A stretch of DNA of 62,709 bases, from contig CALEHY010000016.1 of NCBI GenBank assembly GCA_937876375.1, forward strand, positions 1 to 62,709. The letters are read 5' to 3'. The DNA comes from an uncultured Clostridia bacterium (GTDB lineage: Bacteria > Bacillota > Clostridia > Oscillospirales > Acutalibacteraceae). The position numbers were made by a program, and so were the translations under genes. Of this stretch, positions 60,526 through 62,709 are shown one piece after another; positions within the stretch are counted from its first letter, which is position 1, and each line of letters opens with the position of its first letter. The notes beneath the pieces are model-generated. The model saw only the letters and a list, made by a program, of their open reading frames with translations. It ran no database searches and was not told the DNA's origin.

Positions 60526-60541
60526 ATTATCACTCCTTCTA

Positions 60542-60558
60542 TGATTATAATATTATCA
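60542..60558. promoter_or_regulatory. Quasi-palindrome in the Fic/antitoxin promoter
   Basis: TGATTATAATATTATCA is nearly symmetric (outer TGAT/ATCA) and contains TATAAT on the minus strand, with TTGTGT 17 bp upstream. Autoregulation by the antitoxin or pair is possible. Confidence 0.45.
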
Positions 60559-60606
60559 TAAATAACACACAAATACAATCATTTTATTTACAATAACACA
60601 AAACAT

Positions 60607-60644
60607 ATAAAAAGAGCTTGAAATCTTTTGACTTCAAGCTCTTT
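60607..60644 (-). terminator. Terminator next to tsf
   Basis: A 12-bp stem AAAGAGCTTGAA/TTCAAGCTCTTT with a 10-base loop, followed by TTTTTATATG on the minus strand. By the island model this one came with the element and now ends tsf. Confidence 0.88.
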
Positions 60645-60668
60645 AAAAAATTAAATTTAATTCATTGC

Positions 60669-60690
60669 ATTAGCCGTTGATTTGCTTTGC
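60669..60690 (-). other. Proximal attachment-site-like repeat (tsf 3' end)
   Basis: 22 bases identical to 57307-57328, forming the last six codons and stop of tsf plus one base. tsf remains intact, as when an element restores the end of its target gene. Confidence 0.75.
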
Positions 60691-61785
60691 AATTTCCTCT
60701 GCAAAGTTCTCTTCTCTCTTCTCTAGGCCGTCACCCTTCATCATACGGATGAATGAAGTTAGCTTGATCTCTGTGCCAAGTGCCTTAGCAACTGACTCAA
60801 TGTATCCAGCAACTGAACCCTGGAATAGATCTGAACGAACGAAATCCTGCTCTGATAGGCAAACTTCCTTAATCTGCTTTGAAAGTCTACCCTGTACTAG
60901 ACCAGTGAAGATCTTGTTCTCTGAAATCTCAGCCTTGTGAGATACAGCGATACCAGCAAGGATCTCCATAGCTTCCTTAGAGATGAAGTTAGGGAAATTC
61001 TTTCTCTGCTTGTTGTCAAGACCCTGATAAATAGCGATATCATCATCAGTCCACTTCTTCTCGTCGATAGCCTCGTTGATAAGACCATTTAGGATAGGAA
61101 TTGGAAGTGAATCTGGCTTGTTAAGTGCGCTATCAATAGTGATAGACTTCATCTTTGCTGACTCCTCAGCAGAAATGTCAGAGCTTGCAACATACTCTGG
61201 ATTCATAGCAGCGATCTGCATAGCTACGTTCTTACCCATAGCAACGAACTCTGCGTCATCAGCCTTTGCCTCATCAGCAACGTCGAAGCCAACCATAACG
61301 CCTACTGCACCACCAGCGTGGATATAAGTAGATACGATACCGTCCATTCTCTCGAAACGACGAACCTTCATATTCTCACCGATAGCAAGAACAAGGTCAT
61401 TAAGTGTCTCTGTAACAGTACGATCTGTACCGTCGAATGCAGTCTCCTTAAGAGTCTCTACGTCAGCAGGATCTGTTGCAAGGATAGTCTTAGCTACACC
61501 CTCAACAAAGCCCATGAACTTTTCGTTCTTTGCAACGAAGTCTGTCTCTGAGTTAACCTCAAGAACAACACCCTTCTTTGTTGCCTTATCATAATATGGA
61601 AGAACTACACCCTCAGCAGCAATTCTAGTTGCCTTCTTCTGTGCAGCAGCAAGACCTCTCTCACGTAGGAAGTCGATAGCCTTTTCCATATCGCCATCAG
61701 CCTCTACAAGAGCCTTCTTGCATTCCATCATACCAACACCTGTCTTCTCACGAAGAGCCTTTACGTCTTGTGCTGTAAATGCCAT
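60670..61785 (-). CDS. tsf: Translation elongation factor Ts
   Basis: Guanine nucleotide exchange factor for EF-Tu. N-terminal UBA-like domain with LREKTGVGMMECKKAL and the core TDFVAKNE. At 371 residues it is longer than the usual 290-310; the extra part is about 65-70 residues between the two core subdomains (from IDSALNKPDSLPIPILNG to about GLVQGRL). Ends GDGLEKREENFAEEIAKQING. Downstream of rpsB in the usual pair. Confidence 0.95.
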   Translation of the reverse strand: MAFTAQDVKALREKTGVGMMECKKALVEADGDMEKAIDFLRERGLAAAQKKATRIAAEGVVLPYYDKATKKGVVLEVNSETDFVAKNEKFMGFVEGVAKTILATDPADVETLKETAFDGTDRTVTETLNDLVLAIGENMKVRRFERMDGIVSTYIHAGGAVGVMVGFDVADEAKADDAEFVAMGKNVAMQIAAMNPEYVASSDISAEESAKMKSITIDSALNKPDSLPIPILNGLINEAIDEKKWTDDDIAIYQGLDNKQRKNFPNFISKEAMEILAGIAVSHKAEISENKIFTGLVQGRLSKQIKEVCLSEQDFVRSDLFQGSVAGYIESVAKALGTEIKLTSFIRMMKGDGLEKREENFAEEIAKQING

Positions 61786-61815
61786 AATAGTATCCTCCTT
61801 AATGGTTATATTAAA

Positions 61816-62559
61816 TTACTCAGCAGCTTCCTCTGTCTCTGCCTCAGCCTCAGCTGGAGCAGCAATAGCATCAGCGCCATCTCTACCCTCGATAACAGCG
61901 TTAGCGATTGCACCAGCAATAAGCTTTACTGCACGGATAGCATCATCGTTACCAGGGATAACGAAATCAATCTCATCAGGATCACAGTTTGTATCAACGA
62001 TAGCTACGATTGGTAGACCAAGCTTAATAGCCTCTGATACAGCGATTCTCTCCTTGCGTGGGTCAACGATGAACATTGCCTTTGGAATCTTCTTCATCTC
62101 TGTGATACCACCAAGATACTTGTCAAGCTTCTCAATCTCAAGCTCTAGACCAGCAACTTCCTTCTTTGGTAGAAGATCGAATGTGCCGTCCTCCTGCATC
62201 TTTCTAAGCTGTGCAAGACGAGCTACTCTGCTACGGATAGTCTTGAAGTTAGTAAGCATACCACCAAGCCATCTAGCGTTAACGTAAGGCATACCACAAC
62301 GGATAGCCTCCTCCTTAACAGAATCCTGAGCCTGCTTCTTTGTACCTACGAAGATAATGTCGCCACCATCAGCAGCAAGATCACGAACGAACATATAAGC
62401 CTCGTCGAGCTTCTTTACTGTCTTCTGGAGATCGATAATGTAGATACCATTTCTCTCTGTGAAGATGTACTCAGCCATTTTAGGGTTCCATCTTCTTGTC
62501 TGGTGTCCGAAATGAACACCTGCTTCTAAAAGCTGTTTCATTGAAACTACGTTTGCCAT
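61816..62559 (-). CDS. rpsB: 30S ribosomal protein S2
   Basis: A 247-residue protein with the S2 signatures LLEAGVHFGHQTRRWNPKM, YIFTERNGIYIIDL and PIVAIVDTNCDPDEIDFVIPGNDDA, and an acidic Ala-rich tail. It binds late to the 30S head and is followed by tsf 30 bases on. AAAGGAGG precedes the ATG. Confidence 0.98.
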   Translation of the reverse strand: MANVVSMKQLLEAGVHFGHQTRRWNPKMAEYIFTERNGIYIIDLQKTVKKLDEAYMFVRDLAADGGDIIFVGTKKQAQDSVKEEAIRCGMPYVNARWLGGMLTNFKTIRSRVARLAQLRKMQEDGTFDLLPKKEVAGLELEIEKLDKYLGGITEMKKIPKAMFIVDPRKERIAVSEAIKLGLPIVAIVDTNCDPDEIDFVIPGNDDAIRAVKLIAGAIANAVIEGRDGADAIAAPAEAEAETEEAAE

Positions 62560-62590
62560 TATAATTTCCTCCTTTTAGGTTAATTCCTCC

Positions 62591-62642
62591 ACAAGTCCCA
62601 TGGCGTAGACCCAAAATAATCACCTAAGGTCCAAAGACTTGT
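62591..62642 (-). ncRNA. rpsB leader hairpin, candidate S2 autoregulatory element
   Basis: In the 5' leader of rpsB, ACAAGTC (62636-62642 complement) pairs with GACTTGT (62591-62597 complement), with inner GGACC/GGGTC pairing and a purine-rich loop. It ends just before the GGAGG and start of rpsB, where S2 could bind its own mRNA. The upstream promoter is not clear in the window. Confidence 0.55.
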
Positions 62643-62709
62643 GTGTGTTTTGATAAATGGGCATAGTTATCCCATATATCAATGCTGAAATATCATATCA
62701 CAACAAATT

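Noticed and set aside
61718..62287. 189-codon plus-strand ORF over tsf and rpsB
   Set aside because: Lies antisense to two essential, well recognised genes; composition shadow.

Overview
The window looks like the chromosome of a low-GC, endospore-forming Firmicute of the Clostridia, most likely the Ruminococcus/Oscillospiraceae group. The reasons are AT-rich intergenic DNA, consensus sigma-A promoters (TTGACA, 17 bp, TATAAT), AGGAGG ribosome binding sites, the sporulation genes spoVM and gerW/ytfJ, a PrkC/PrpC cluster, MurT/GatD, and secreted proteins ending in one dockerin-type calcium loop. The species call is inference; nothing here names it.

Layout. 1-288: 5' end of a 16S rRNA gene on the minus strand with leader and promoter. 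500-1414: metA, alone on the plus strand. 1449-14576: one long minus-strand housekeeping operon, yicC-remA-gmk-rpoZ-priA-def-fmt-yugP-rsmB-rlmN-prpC-prkC-rsgA-thiN-small membrane protein-spoVM, close to the Bacillus arrangement but without rpe. 14716-17964: sialic acid catabolism, nanA facing nanE-nanK across a symmetric divergent promoter/operator. 17965-19170: an RNA-rich stretch with an unidentified, strongly promoted, structured minus-strand transcript of about 490 nt, a DUF1292 gene and a probable 6S RNA. 19225-26243: an epimerase and four tandem secreted transglutaminase-like proteins with C-terminal half-dockerins. 26313-29425: a three-subunit biotin carboxyltransferase set resembling transcarboxylase. 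29580-39853: rluB, dacB, gerW, DUF2953, scpB, scpA, a site-2 protease, prmC, DUF1385 and a two-component system with a lipoprotein. 40467-44064: nifS-nifU-nadA-mnmA, with paired inverted repeats at the promoter. 44291-45544: ppa and a DUF2812 gene. 45674-48080: MGMT-like-murT-gatD. 48153-57202: a GPH-type transporter, a secreted/surface protein operon led by a 51-residue peptide, and an acyltransferase. 57307-60690: an island inserted at the 3' end of tsf. 60670-62709: tsf, rpsB and the rpsB leader.

The most unusual items are these. (1) A 22-bp direct repeat of the tsf 3' end brackets an AT-rich island carrying an RloC-like zinc-hook ATPase and a VbhA-like/Fic toxin-antitoxin pair, with no integrase. 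(2) The orphan structured RNA at 17965-18456 contains a 15-codon leader ORF and three Shine-Dalgarno/start/stop minigenes. (3) Two terminators upstream of transglutaminase genes have a loop that is the -35 box of the next promoter, with different stem sequences. (4) Two short peptides of the same type (start KK, P-x-Y-x-V, acidic tail) each have their own consensus promoter. (5) Four neighbouring enzymes each carry only one dockerin repeat.
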